Shown: in pieces, positions 1 through 8,496 of the stretch
How positions within the stretch are numbered: position 1 is the stretch's first letter
How the letters are laid out: the number at the start of each line of letters is the position of its first letter
Assembly (NCBI RefSeq): GCF_018279705.1
Contig: NZ_CP036498.1
Coordinates: 3,117,001-3,181,000 of the forward strand
DNA length: 64,000 nucleotides
From: Tardiphaga alba
GTDB lineage: Bacteria > Pseudomonadota > Alphaproteobacteria > Rhizobiales > Xanthobacteraceae
Direction: 5' to 3'
Translations under genes and position numbers: made by a program
Notes under the pieces: model-generated
Database searches by the model: none
What the model was told of the DNA's origin: nothing
What the model saw: only the letters and a program-made list of their open reading frames with translations

Positions 1-895
1 CCCTGCAATTGTCGCTCAACGTGCCAGCCATTGCGTTGCTCGACCGCGTCGGAGCGTCACGGCTGACATCCCGTTTGAAACAGGCCGGTGGAAATCTCGT
101 GCTGCCGCCCGGCGAAACGCCGGGTCTCGCGATGGGTCTCGGCGGCGTCGGCGTGACGCTGCACGACCTCGTCCAGCTCTATACCGGTGTGGCGCGCCTC
201 GGCAGCGTCAAGCCACTGCGCGAACTGATGCAGGCGAATGGCGGTGATGATCGTGAGACATTCCGGCTGATGGACCCGGTCGCGGCATGGCAGGTCGGCA
301 ATGTGCTGATCGGCACGCCGCCGCCGGATAATGCCGTACACAACCGTATCGCGTTCAAGACCGGCACCAGCTACGGCTACCGTGACGCCTGGTCGGTCGG
401 GTTCGATGGCCGTATGACCATCGGTGTCTGGGTGGGACGGCCCGATGGTGCGCCGGTGCCCGGACTGGTCGGGCGAGTGGCCGCGGCGCCGATCCTGTTC
501 GACGCCTTTGCGCGAACCGGGAAGCTGACTGCACCGCTCCCCAGGGCCCCCAAGGGGGCGCTTGTGGCGAGCAATGCCAAATTGCCGCTGCCGTTACGCC
601 GGTTCCGCCCGGCAGGTGAACTGATGCGATCCGGCAGCGAACAGGCCCTGCAGATCCAGTTTCCGTTGAATGGCTCCCGGATCGATGCCGGCGCAGGCGA
701 GGGGCAGCTGTCCCCGGTGCCGGTAAAAGTCGCTGGCGGGGTGCTGCCCATGACAGTGATGGTCAATGGTTCCGCAGCTGGCGAGATTGATAGCCGTCGC
801 GAGCGGATGGTGGATCCCCCGGGCCGGGCTTTGTCCGGCTGACCGTCATGGACGCGGTGGGCGCCGCAGCAACAGTTGTGGTCAGAATCCAGTAG
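1..895 (+). pseudogene. pbpC: Penicillin-binding protein 1C, C-terminal part, frameshifted as sequenced
   Basis: C-terminal part of a class A penicillin-binding protein 1C (periplasmic transpeptidase plus PbpC C-terminal domain); the 5' part lies left of the window. The transpeptidase KTG motif is visible in FKTGTSYGYRDAWSVGFDG, followed by a proline-rich linker and the beta-rich terminal domain. The first frame stops at 842 with an unnatural tail (DPPGRALSG). Shifting frame at the C run at 816-820 restores a family-like end, GPGFVRLTVMDAVG, continuing to a stop at 893-895. A sixth C would give D-P-P-G-P-G-F in one frame. I read this as one missing base, possibly a sequencing error, not a decayed gene. 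Product identification is firm; the state of the gene is uncertain. Confidence 0.85.
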
Positions 896-947
896 ACCCC
901 GGCTAACTGGTTGTGAGACCGGTAGTTTCAGCGTATGCGACAAGCAT

Positions 948-2690
948 ATGGCTGAGACTGAATATACACCCCGATTTGGTGCCCCCCGTGAGCCGAAACC
1001 CCGTGTCGATCCGGGCAATACGCTCGCGCGCGTGCTGGATTTCGTCACGTTGAGCCACGGCCGGGCGGTCGCCTTCCTGGCCGTCGTCAGCTTTTTGTTC
1101 TTCCTGTCCGGCTTCTTTACGATCCCGCCGATCGACCGCGACGAAGCACGGTTCGCCCAGGCGACCAAGCAGATGGTCGAAAGCGGTGATTTCGTCGATA
1201 TCCGGTTCCAGGACGAGGTTCGCTACAAGAAGCCCGTAGGCATCTACTGGATGCAAGCGGCCGTGGTGGAGGTCGCCGACCGTCTCGGCGTGCCCAATGC
1301 CGAAATCCGCATCTGGCTGTACCGCGTGCCGTCGCTGCTCGGCGCCATCGGCGCGGTGCTGCTGACATATTGGACCGCATTGGCTTTCGTGACGCGGCGC
1401 GGCGCGGTGCTGGCGGGCCTGATCATGTGCAGCTCGGTGCTGCTGAATGTCGAAGCGCGGATGGCGAAGACCGACGCCATGCTGCTCCTCACGGTGATGG
1501 CCGTGATGGGCGCCATGGCGCGGGTTTATCTGGCCTGGCAGCGCGGCGAGGAGAACAAGCAGGGCGGCTGGCTCGAACCCTTCGTGTTCTGGACGGGCAT
1601 GGCGGTCAGTATCCTCATCAAGGGGCCGCTGATCCTGATGTTTGTCGGCTTCACCATCCTGGTGCTGGGCATCATGGATCGTTCGGTGGGTTGGCTCGGT
1701 CGGTTGAAACCGTTGGCAGGTATTCCGTGGACCCTGCTGCTGGTGCTGCCGTGGTTCGTGGCGATCTATCTGAAGGCCGGGCAGAGCTTCTTCCAGGATT
1801 CCATCGGCGGCGACATGCTGAGCAAGCTGCAGGCGCAGGAATCCCACGGCGCACCTCCGGGCACCTACTTCCTGCTGTTCTGGGTGACGTTCTGGCCCGG
1901 CGCGCCGCTCGCCGGCATGGCCGCGCCGGCAATCTGGCGTGCACGCCGTGAGCCCGGCGCCCAGTTCCTGCTGGCCTGGCTGGTGCCGTCCTGGATCGTA
2001 TTCGAAGCCGTGATGACCAAGCTGCCGCATTACGTGCTGCCGCTCTATCCGGCCATTGCCATTCTCATTGTCGGCGCCATGGAACGCCGGGTGCTGGCGC
2101 GTGGCTGGCTGTCGCGCGGCTCGGCGTGGTGGTTTGCCATTCCCGTGCTGGCAGCCGTGGGCGCGTTGGTGGGCTCCGTCGCCGTCGTCCGTCACCCGAT
2201 GTTCCTGGCCTGGCCGTTCGCGGCCGGCGCGCTGGTCTTCGGCCTGTTCGCCTGGATGATGTATGACAACAACCGCGCCGAACGCTCGCTGTTGTCGGGC
2301 GTGGTGGCGGCCTTCTTCATGAGCATCGCGTTCTACGCGGTGTTCCTGCCGTCGCTGAAGCCGGTGTTCCCGAGCGTTCACCTCGCGCGGGCATTGCGCA
2401 CCGTTGTCTGCGTGGCGCCGAAGGCGGCTGCAGCCGGCTATCATGAACCCAGCCTCGTCTTCATGGCCGGCACCGGAGCGCAGCTTCTGGATGGTGCGGG
2501 GGCCGCGGATTTCCTGGCGCAGGGCAGCTGCCGGTTCGCTCTGGTGGAGTATCGTTCCGAGCGCCAGTTCGCGCAGCGTGCGGAAGCGCTGGGCCTGCGC
2601 TACAACATGTTTACCCGCGTCGAAGGTTACAACTACTCGCAGGGTAAAGCCGTCTCCATCGCCATCTATCGTTCCGAAGGAACCGAGTGA
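948..2690 (+). CDS. ArnT-like polyprenyl-phosphate sugar: lipid A/glycan transferase (GT39/GT83 family)
   Basis: Integral membrane glycosyltransferase of about 580 residues with roughly a dozen hydrophobic segments. The first periplasmic loop has the ArnT/PMT signature: DRDEARFAQATKQMVESGD followed by a YKKPVGIYWMQA motif, the acidic catalytic region in this superfamily. Members move a sugar from a polyprenyl-phosphate carrier to lipid A or protein on the periplasmic face. The ATG at 948 is chosen because the open frame upstream has no family resemblance; no strong ribosome binding site is seen. It is the first of four tightly packed genes (PAP2 phosphatase, GT2, LAB_N protein), which together look like a donor synthesis and transfer pathway. 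The sugar and acceptor cannot be read from sequence; mannose or galacturonic acid on lipid A are candidates by family knowledge. Confidence 0.85.
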   Translation: MAETEYTPRFGAPREPKPRVDPGNTLARVLDFVTLSHGRAVAFLAVVSFLFFLSGFFTIPPIDRDEARFAQATKQMVESGDFVDIRFQDEVRYKKPVGIYWMQAAVVEVADRLGVPNAEIRIWLYRVPSLLGAIGAVLLTYWTALAFVTRRGAVLAGLIMCSSVLLNVEARMAKTDAMLLLTVMAVMGAMARVYLAWQRGEENKQGGWLEPFVFWTGMAVSILIKGPLILMFVGFTILVLGIMDRSVGWLGRLKPLAGIPWTLLLVLPWFVAIYLKAGQSFFQDSIGGDMLSKLQAQESHGAPPGTYFLLFWVTFWPGAPLAGMAAPAIWRARREPGAQFLLAWLVPSWIVFEAVMTKLPHYVLPLYPAIAILIVGAMERRVLARGWLSRGSAWWFAIPVLAAVGALVGSVAVVRHPMFLAWPFAAGALVFGLFAWMMYDNNRAERSLLSGVVAAFFMSIAFYAVFLPSLKPVFPSVHLARALRTVVCVAPKAAAAGYHEPSLVFMAGTGAQLLDGAGAADFLAQGSCRFALVEYRSERQFAQRAEALGLRYNMFTRVEGYNYSQGKAVSIAIYRSEGTE

Positions 2691-3529
2691 TGACCGGGCC
2701 GTCGCAGACTGCGCCGGGCTACTTCGCACAACTCGGCAGGATCCTGTGGCATGCGGTGACGCAGGTGCTACGGCCACCCGCGCATTCGCGCCGCGCCGAA
2801 GCTGCGCGCCATTGGGCGAAGCGCTCGCTCGCATTCGGCGCGCTGACGGCAGTGGTCATCATTGCATTGATGTATCTGCTCGATGTCTATGAGATCGGTC
2901 TGATGCCGCCGCGGGGCACGGCCAGTTTGTGGCCATTGCGGATCGTGACGGATTTCGGGAAGTCCGAATATGTGCTGTGGGTGCTGTTCGCACTGTTGAT
3001 CTTCATCATGCTGGTCGCGCCGCGGCTGCGTGGCGTGTCACGGGCGATCTGGCTGAGTGTCGGCACGCGCGTTCAATACATCTTCCTTACGGTGGGCGTG
3101 GCCGTCATCCTGGGTGAATTGCTCAAGGGCACCATTGGCCGCGGGCGGCCGTTCGTCGGTGGCGCCGCCAATGCGTTTCACTACTCGCATTTCTCATGGA
3201 GCGAGATCTATGCGAGCTTCCCGTCGGGCCATGCGACCACCAGCTTTGCGCTCGCCTTTGCAGTCGGAGCGCTATGGCCGCGGTTGCGCATGCTGATGAT
3301 CGCCTATGCGGTCATCATCTGCTGCAGCCGGCTGGTCCTACTAGCCCACCATCCGAGCGATGTAGTGGCCGGCGGTCTGCTCGGCTGGATCGTCGCCATG
3401 GCCATGCGTTACTGGTTCGCGGCCCGCCACCTCGCTTTCACCATCCGACCGGGCGGAGAAACTGTCCCGTTGCCGGGGCCGTCCTGGGGACACGTCAAGA
3501 GGGTTGCCCGCGAGGCGATCGCCCCATAA
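2690..3529 (+). CDS. PAP2-superfamily membrane phosphatase
   Basis: Membrane phosphatase of 279 residues with all three PAP2 motifs: KGTIGRGRP (KX6RP type), SFPSGHATTS (PSGH) and SRLVLLAHHPSD (SRX5HX3D). Such enzymes remove phosphate from lipid A (LpxE type) or undecaprenyl pyrophosphate on the periplasmic side. The ATG at 2690 overlaps the upstream stop codon by one base (TGATG), so it is translationally coupled to the ArnT-like gene; a GTG one codon earlier is also possible. The neighbours suggest either lipid A dephosphorylation before glycosylation or recycling of the polyprenyl carrier. The sequence alone does not separate these. Confidence 0.85.
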   Translation: MTGPSQTAPGYFAQLGRILWHAVTQVLRPPAHSRRAEAARHWAKRSLAFGALTAVVIIALMYLLDVYEIGLMPPRGTASLWPLRIVTDFGKSEYVLWVLFALLIFIMLVAPRLRGVSRAIWLSVGTRVQYIFLTVGVAVILGELLKGTIGRGRPFVGGAANAFHYSHFSWSEIYASFPSGHATTSFALAFAVGALWPRLRMLMIAYAVIICCSRLVLLAHHPSDVVAGGLLGWIVAMAMRYWFAARHLAFTIRPGGETVPLPGPSWGHVKRVAREAIAP

Positions 3530-3595
3530 TAAGCCGTCTTCGCGCCGTGGCTGCGGCGAGTTCCCGTAGCCGGTCCGCCAACCAAGAGCTTCGCT

Positions 3596-4339
3596 TTGTC
3601 CGCTGCTGACACTTCTCCCATCGACGTCTCCATTGTCGTGCCCGTGCGCAACGAGGAGGGCAATGTCGCGCCGTTGATCGCCGAGATCGCAGCCGCGCTG
3701 GATGGCCGCTGGGCTTACGAGATCATCTACGTCAATGACGGCTCCACGGACCGCACGCCTGGTTTACTCGCCGAATTGATGCAGGCGCGCGGCAATCTGC
3801 GGCGGATCGATCATGCGGCGTCATCGGGCCAGTCGGCGGCGGTACGCACCGGCGTGCGCCATGCGCGCGGCGGCATCGTCGCGACGCTCGACGGCGACGG
3901 CCAGAACAATCCGGCATTCCTGCCGAACCTGATTTCGGCGATCGCCGATGGCGGCGGGCGCGTCGGTCTCGCTGCGGCTCAGCGGGTCGGCCGCAAGGAT
4001 ACCGGCTTCAAGAAATTCCAGTCGCGCATCGCCAACAAGGTGCGCAACGCCGTGCTCAAGGATGGCACCCGTGACACCGGCTGCGGGCTGAAGGCGTTCC
4101 GCCGTGACGTGTTCTTGTCGCTGCCTTATTTCGATGGTCTGCATCGCTTCCTGCCGGCGCTGGTGCGCCGCGAGGGATTTGAGATCGCCTATGTGGATGT
4201 CATCGACCGCCCGCGTCATTCCGGCGTGTCGAATTACGGATTCTTCGACCGGCTGTGGGTCGGCCTGATGGATCTGGCCGGCGTGTGGTGGCTGATCCGC
4301 CGCAAGCGCACGACGCCTGTCGCAACCGAGTTCAAGTAA
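3596..4339 (+). CDS. Glycosyltransferase family 2, DPM1/ArnC-like polyprenyl-phosphate sugar synthase
   Basis: Cytoplasmic GT-A fold glycosyltransferase of 247 residues. The N-terminus has the nucleotide-sugar binding pattern VSIVVPVRNEEGNV and YVNDGSTDRT, and the metal-binding acidic motif is TLDGDGQNN. The C-terminus carries the DPM1-like HSGVSNYG element and a hydrophobic stretch. Family members attach a sugar from a nucleotide donor to dolichyl or undecaprenyl phosphate. Translation appears to start at TTG 3596, as no ATG in frame precedes the conserved fold. The next gene begins directly after its stop codon. Inferred job: make the lipid-linked sugar used by the ArnT-like transferase at 948-2690. 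Confidence 0.85.
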   Translation: MSAADTSPIDVSIVVPVRNEEGNVAPLIAEIAAALDGRWAYEIIYVNDGSTDRTPGLLAELMQARGNLRRIDHAASSGQSAAVRTGVRHARGGIVATLDGDGQNNPAFLPNLISAIADGGGRVGLAAAQRVGRKDTGFKKFQSRIANKVRNAVLKDGTRDTGCGLKAFRRDVFLSLPYFDGLHRFLPALVRREGFEIAYVDVIDRPRHSGVSNYGFFDRLWVGLMDLAGVWWLIRRKRTTPVATEFK

Positions 4340-4678
4340 ATGCTGATCAGCTACGGCCAGGTTCTAGGCGACTATCTCTACGATGTGTTCGTTGCCAAAT
4401 TCGATTTCTGGCTGGCATTCGGCCTGGTGGCGCAACTGCTATTCACCGCGCGCTTTGTGGTGCAGTGGATTTCAAGCGAGCGCGCCGGGCAGAGCGTGGT
4501 GCCGATGGCGTTCTGGTTCTTCTCGATCGCCGGCGGGCTGATGACACTGGTCTATGGCATCGCCAAGCGCGAACCGGTGATCATCATCGGCCAGGCCGCG
4601 GCCACGGTGATCTATGTCCGCAACATCATGCTGATCATCAAGAACCGCGGCCGCGCCTCGAAGACGCTGTCGAACTAA
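4340..4678 (+). CDS. Lipid-A-disaccharide synthase N-terminal-like (LAB_N) small membrane protein
   Basis: Protein of 112 residues with three hydrophobic segments and the LAB_N signature FTARFVVQWISSERAGQSVVP followed by FWFFSIAGGLMTLVYGI and a second related half with IIGQAAATVIYVRN. LAB_N occurs as a short stand-alone membrane protein next to polyprenyl-phosphate glycosyltransferases; its biochemical role is not settled, and a flippase or export role for the lipid-linked sugar is only an inference from neighbours. Its ATG abuts the stop codon of the GT2 gene without any gap, so the two are almost certainly co-translated. Last gene of the cassette; it converges on the AraC regulator. Confidence 0.85.
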   Translation: MLISYGQVLGDYLYDVFVAKFDFWLAFGLVAQLLFTARFVVQWISSERAGQSVVPMAFWFFSIAGGLMTLVYGIAKREPVIIIGQAAATVIYVRNIMLIIKNRGRASKTLSN

Positions 4679-4705
4679 TCGCCTGCTGCGCCGATCTTTG
4701 CGTGG

Positions 4706-5728
4706 TCATTGAGCCACGGTCATCCACCAGTGCTGAACGATCTCGGGGCTCGTGAGCTGGATGGTTGCAGATGCTTCGAGCTGGCTTTTGCGATAGGCGC
4801 TCGCAGTAGACCCAAACCTTGCGCGAAAGCTGCGGCTGAAATGCGCCTCGCTGCTGAAGCCCAGGTCTGATGCGAGCCGCGACAGCCGGCGGGTCTCCAG
4901 GGGATCGCTGAGGGCGGCCTGCACGGCGAGCAAACGACGCTCCTGGACATAGCGCATGATGCCGCCATGATCCGCGAACAGGCGATAGAGCGTGGCGCGC
5001 GATATGTCGAGTTTCAGCGCCAGCCAGTCCGGCGACAGTTCGGGCAATGCGAGATGATCCCGGATCGTCGCTTCGGTCAGCGCCAGGATGTTTTCGTCGG
5101 CATCCTTTTGCCGCACGAGAAAATCGTCCGGCATCGGCGCGAGCAGGCGTTTCAAAAATCCAACAGTATCGTCGATCGTGGCCGTGACATCGGCCTCGGT
5201 CAATTGCGCGCTCCGTTCCAGCAGCGAGCGGATATGTGCGGCCAGAAGGTCGTTCCTGAGTGTATCGAGGCGCGGCTTGAGTGTGTCGAACGGCACGCCA
5301 TCCAGCAACTTGCGCGGCACGATCAGCGAGACGGTGGTCGATGCAAAGGCGCGTGTGTTCACGGGGTGCGCGAGATCGATCAGCGCGACCTTGCCGGGGC
5401 CGATCGTCGTCGTTTGCCGATTGATCGTCCCATTGAATCCGCCATTGACATAGAGGTGCAGTAGCAGGTGGTCCGGCGTGACAGCGATGCGTTGTTCGTC
5501 GCGAACGAAATCCTGGGCGGTGAAGATCACCTTGGCGATGATGATGTCGCCGATAATGACACCCGACGCCGACCCGGTCGGGATCTTCTTGTTGGGACCA
5601 CACGACCTCGGCTCGAACAGAGGGGAGAGCACTGCACTCCAGGTTGCAAATGCATCGAGGTCATCGAGCCCGCTGGTCACGTAGTATAGACGGGGAAGCG
5701 GCGGCGCATGGAGCTGCGGGTCTTGCAA
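4706..5728 (-). CDS. AraC-family transcriptional regulator
   Basis: Regulator of 340 residues. The N-terminal two thirds fit the AraC-binding-like effector domain (HLYVNGGFNGTINR region), and residues about 225-325 form the two helix-turn-helix units, with LALKLDISRATLYRLFADHG as the first recognition helix region and LASDLGFSSEAHFSRSFRARFG as the family hallmark. It converges with the envelope cassette and is followed on the same strand side by the metC region, but nothing shows which genes it controls. Ligand unknown. Confidence 0.87.
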   Translation of the reverse strand: MQDPQLHAPPLPRLYYVTSGLDDLDAFATWSAVLSPLFEPRSCGPNKKIPTGSASGVIIGDIIIAKVIFTAQDFVRDEQRIAVTPDHLLLHLYVNGGFNGTINRQTTTIGPGKVALIDLAHPVNTRAFASTTVSLIVPRKLLDGVPFDTLKPRLDTLRNDLLAAHIRSLLERSAQLTEADVTATIDDTVGFLKRLLAPMPDDFLVRQKDADENILALTEATIRDHLALPELSPDWLALKLDISRATLYRLFADHGGIMRYVQERRLLAVQAALSDPLETRRLSRLASDLGFSSEAHFSRSFRARFGSTASAYRKSQLEASATIQLTSPEIVQHWWMTVAQ

Positions 5729-5867
5729 GGCACTTTCCTCGGACGAGCGATGGCTCTGATCCGGACATCGATGACGCGTATTGTAGCGGGGTTGTGGACG
5801 AGAAACGACCGATACGTTGGTCGCAACTGCGAGAGCTTGTCAGCGTGGTGAACGCAGGCATCGCGAT

Positions 5868-5895
5868 GACACGGCATCATTCGTGATGCCGTGTC
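5868..5895. terminator. Perfect 12-bp hairpin with TTCG loop downstream of metC
   Basis: The arms GACACGGCATCA (5868-5879) and TGATGCCGTGTC (5884-5895) pair perfectly around a TTCG tetraloop. It lies about 47 bases after the metC stop on the minus strand and upstream of the AraC gene. No T-run follows on either strand, so it may be a transcript-end or stability hairpin and not a classical terminator. Confidence 0.5.
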
Positions 5896-5942
5896 GTGGC
5901 TGGCTGCGCCCGTGGCCAGATGCCACGCTCAGAAAATCGAGT

Positions 5943-7136
5943 TCACGCGGCTGCCTTCAGCGCCGCGAAGCCGCGTTCGAGATCGGCCTTGAGATCGTCC
6001 AGGCTTTCGAGGCCGATATGGAGACGCAGCGTCGGGCCGCCCGGCGCCCATGTGGTCGCCGTGCGGTACTCGCTGCAATCAAACGGGATGACCAGGCTCT
6101 CGAAACCGCCCCACGAATAGCCCATGCCGAACAGCTTGACGGCGTCGAGCAGGGCATCGACGGCCTTCTGGGACACCGGCTTCAGCACGATGCTGAACAG
6201 GCCGGACGCGCCGGTGAAGTCGCGCTTCCAGATCGCGTGGCCGGGATCTTCGGGCAGAGCAGGGTGCAGCACTTTCAGCACTTCCGGACGTGCCTTCAGC
6301 CATTGCGCCATCTCGATGCCCGCGCGCTGGTGATGGGCAAGGCGTACCGACATGGTGCGGAGGCCGCGCAGCGCGAGGAAGACATCGTCAGGACCGGCGC
6401 AGGTGCCGAGCAGCTTGATGCCTTCGCTGATCTTCGGCCATGCGGCGTCGTTGGCCGAGATGGTGCCGAACATGATGTCGGAATGGCCGCCGATATATTT
6501 TGTGGCGGCCTGGATGCTGATATCGACGCCTTGCTCGAGGGAGCGATGATAGAGCGGCGTCGCCCAGGTGTTGTCGTCGATCACCAGCGCGCCATGCTTG
6601 TGGGCGATGCCTGCGATCACGGGCACATCGGGCATTTCGAAGGATTGTGAGCCCGGCGCCTCGACCATGACGGCGCGCGTGTTCGGCTTGATCAGGGCCT
6701 CGATGCCAGCACCGATCAGCGGATCGAAATAGGTGGTCTCGATGCCGTAGCGCGCCAGCATGCCGTTGCAGAAATTGCGGGTCGGGCGATAGGCGCTGTC
6801 CGAGACGAGGAGGTGGTCTCCGGCGTTGAGGACCGAGAGCAGCGCGGTCGAGATCGCAGCCAGGCCGGACGGCACGAGGCCGACGCCGGCGCAGCGCGGG
6901 CCTTCCAGCGCAATCAGCGCCTGCTGAAGCGCCTTGGTGGTCGGCGTGCCGTGGCGGCCATATTGATATTCGCCGCGATGGGCATGCAGGTCATCGGCGG
7001 TCGGGTAGAGCACGGTCGACCCGCGCACGGTGGGCGGATTGACGAAGCCCCATTGGCCTTTGGTGTCGCGGCCGGCGGTGACGATCACCGTATCGGTATC
7101 GAGCGAAGAAGTGCCGTGATTGTCGGATGAAGCCAT
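5943..7136 (-). CDS. metC: Cystathionine beta-lyase
   Basis: PLP-dependent Cys/Met metabolism enzyme of 397 residues that cleaves cystathionine to homocysteine, pyruvate and ammonia. The cofactor lysine sits in the conserved QAATKYIGGHSD motif, with the DDNTWATPLYHRSLEQG motif upstream of it and the substrate loop YQYGRHGTPTTKALQQAL near residue 65. The ATG at 7136 (MASSDNHGTSS) is chosen because the open frame upstream has no family resemblance and the resulting length is typical. A related cystathionine gamma-lyase or O-acetylhomoserine enzyme is less likely given the MetC-like sequence. It is divergent from the aap transporter operon. Confidence 0.88.
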   Translation of the reverse strand: MASSDNHGTSSLDTDTVIVTAGRDTKGQWGFVNPPTVRGSTVLYPTADDLHAHRGEYQYGRHGTPTTKALQQALIALEGPRCAGVGLVPSGLAAISTALLSVLNAGDHLLVSDSAYRPTRNFCNGMLARYGIETTYFDPLIGAGIEALIKPNTRAVMVEAPGSQSFEMPDVPVIAGIAHKHGALVIDDNTWATPLYHRSLEQGVDISIQAATKYIGGHSDIMFGTISANDAAWPKISEGIKLLGTCAGPDDVFLALRGLRTMSVRLAHHQRAGIEMAQWLKARPEVLKVLHPALPEDPGHAIWKRDFTGASGLFSIVLKPVSQKAVDALLDAVKLFGMGYSWGGFESLVIPFDCSEYRTATTWAPGGPTLRLHIGLESLDDLKADLERGFAALKAAA

Positions 7137-7459
7137 CGGGAAGCGCCTGCCGGGTCTGGTGTTTTGCCGCAGCGGACCGCGGCGAACGCGCGCATCTGCT
7201 GCAGCGCCACTAAGCCGACAGGACCGGTTCCCCGTCAACCCCTTGACCCGACTGGCAGATCGCTCTCGTCTGCAAGCCATGGTGGTGACCTGCGGCTCCG
7301 ACTCGCATAACTGGATTTGATCCGAACTGGCGCGAACCGGCCTTTTCGGCTGAGTGGTGGCCCGCTATGGAACTGATCGAACGGTTCGGCATTCAGTTCT
7401 TTGTGTGGTGCTGCGCCCGGTTGGTCGGGCGACGCCGACGCCTCAGGAAAGGCTCCTCC
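7137..7459. other. Intergenic region between divergent metC and aapJ
   Basis: These 323 bases separate two divergent transcription units and should hold both promoters. I looked for a SAM-II riboswitch on the minus strand ahead of metC: a GGCTTGCAG element is present near 7280, but the flanking pairing and the conserved CTAAA tail are missing. An open frame runs through the right half into aapJ but has no family resemblance. No other structure was recognised. Confidence 0.5.
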
Positions 7460-8476
7460 ATGAAATCCGCGACCTTGATGCTCACCCTCGCAATCGCAGC
7501 CGGCTGGACGGCGCAGGGCGCGTCGGCGCAAACACTGAAGACTGTGAAGGATCGCGGCGTGTTGTCCTGCGGCGTGACGCAGGGCCTGCCGGGCTTTTCG
7601 GCGCCGGACGACCGCGGCAACTGGGCCGGCCTCGATGTGGATCTGTGCCGCGGCATCGCGGCGGCGATTTTCAATGACGCGACCAAGGTCAAATATGTCC
7701 CGCTGTCGGCCAAGGACCGCTTCACCGCGCTGCAGTCCGGCGAGATCGACGTGTTGTCGCGCAACACGACCTGGACGCTCTCGCGCGACACATCGCTGGG
7801 CGTGAATTTCGCCGGCATCAACTATTACGACGGCCAGGGCTTCATGGTTCGCAAGGCGCTGAAGGTGAACTCGGCGCTCGAACTGAACAGCGCGTCGGTG
7901 TGCCTGCAGACGGGCACCACCAACGAGCAGAACCTCGCCGACTTCTTCAAAGGCAACAACATGAAATATGAGGTGGTCGCGTTTTCGACCGCCGATGAAG
8001 TCGTGAAAGCCTATGAGTCCGGGCGGTGTGATGCGTTCACCGCGGACATCTCGCAGCTCTATGCCGAGCGCCTGAAGCTGACCACGCCGGCCGATCATGA
8101 AGTGCTGCCGCAGGTGATTTCCAAGGAGCCGCTGGGCCCGCTGGTGCGGCATGGCGATGATCAATGGCTCGACGTGGTGCGCTGGACGCTGTTCGCGCAG
8201 GTGAATGCGGAAGAGCTGGGGATCACCCAGAAGAATGTCGATGACCAAGCCAAATCCGACAAACCCGAGCTGAAGCGCATCTTCGGCACCGATGGCAGCC
8301 TCGGCGAACAACTCGGCCTCACCAAGGACTGGTTTCATCGCATCATCAAGGCGACCGGCAATTACGGCGAGAGTTTTGATCGCCATGTCGGACCGGGCTC
8401 GAAGCTCGGGATCGCGCGTGGCTTGAACCAGCTCTGGAACAAAGGCGGCATCATGTTTGCGCCGCCGATCCGCTAA
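7460..8476 (+). CDS. aapJ: General L-amino acid ABC transporter, periplasmic binding protein
   Basis: Solute-binding protein of 338 residues (SBP family 3). A signal peptide (MKSATLMLTLAIAAGWTAQG, cleaved after ASA) precedes the mature fold beginning QTLKTVKDRGVLSCGV. The AapJ/BztA type is supported by the long C-terminal region ending GLNQLWNKGGIMFAPPIR. The ATG at 7460 is preceded by AGGAAAGG at good spacing. It feeds amino acids to the AapQM permease energised by AapP, and the four genes lie in the standard order within one operon. Confidence 0.93.
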   Translation: MKSATLMLTLAIAAGWTAQGASAQTLKTVKDRGVLSCGVTQGLPGFSAPDDRGNWAGLDVDLCRGIAAAIFNDATKVKYVPLSAKDRFTALQSGEIDVLSRNTTWTLSRDTSLGVNFAGINYYDGQGFMVRKALKVNSALELNSASVCLQTGTTNEQNLADFFKGNNMKYEVVAFSTADEVVKAYESGRCDAFTADISQLYAERLKLTTPADHEVLPQVISKEPLGPLVRHGDDQWLDVVRWTLFAQVNAEELGITQKNVDDQAKSDKPELKRIFGTDGSLGEQLGLTKDWFHRIIKATGNYGESFDRHVGPGSKLGIARGLNQLWNKGGIMFAPPIR

Positions 8477-8496
8477 GCGCCGCGCCCGCGATCACA

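Noticed and set aside
903..2834. Long minus-strand open frame of 643 codons across the ArnT-like gene
   Set aside because: Same shadow-frame composition, no family resemblance; the plus strand carries the conserved glycosyltransferase.
7137..7320. Possible SAM-II riboswitch ahead of metC
   Set aside because: A GGCTTGCAG element is present on the minus strand, but the pairing partners and the CTAAA tail of SAM-II are missing.
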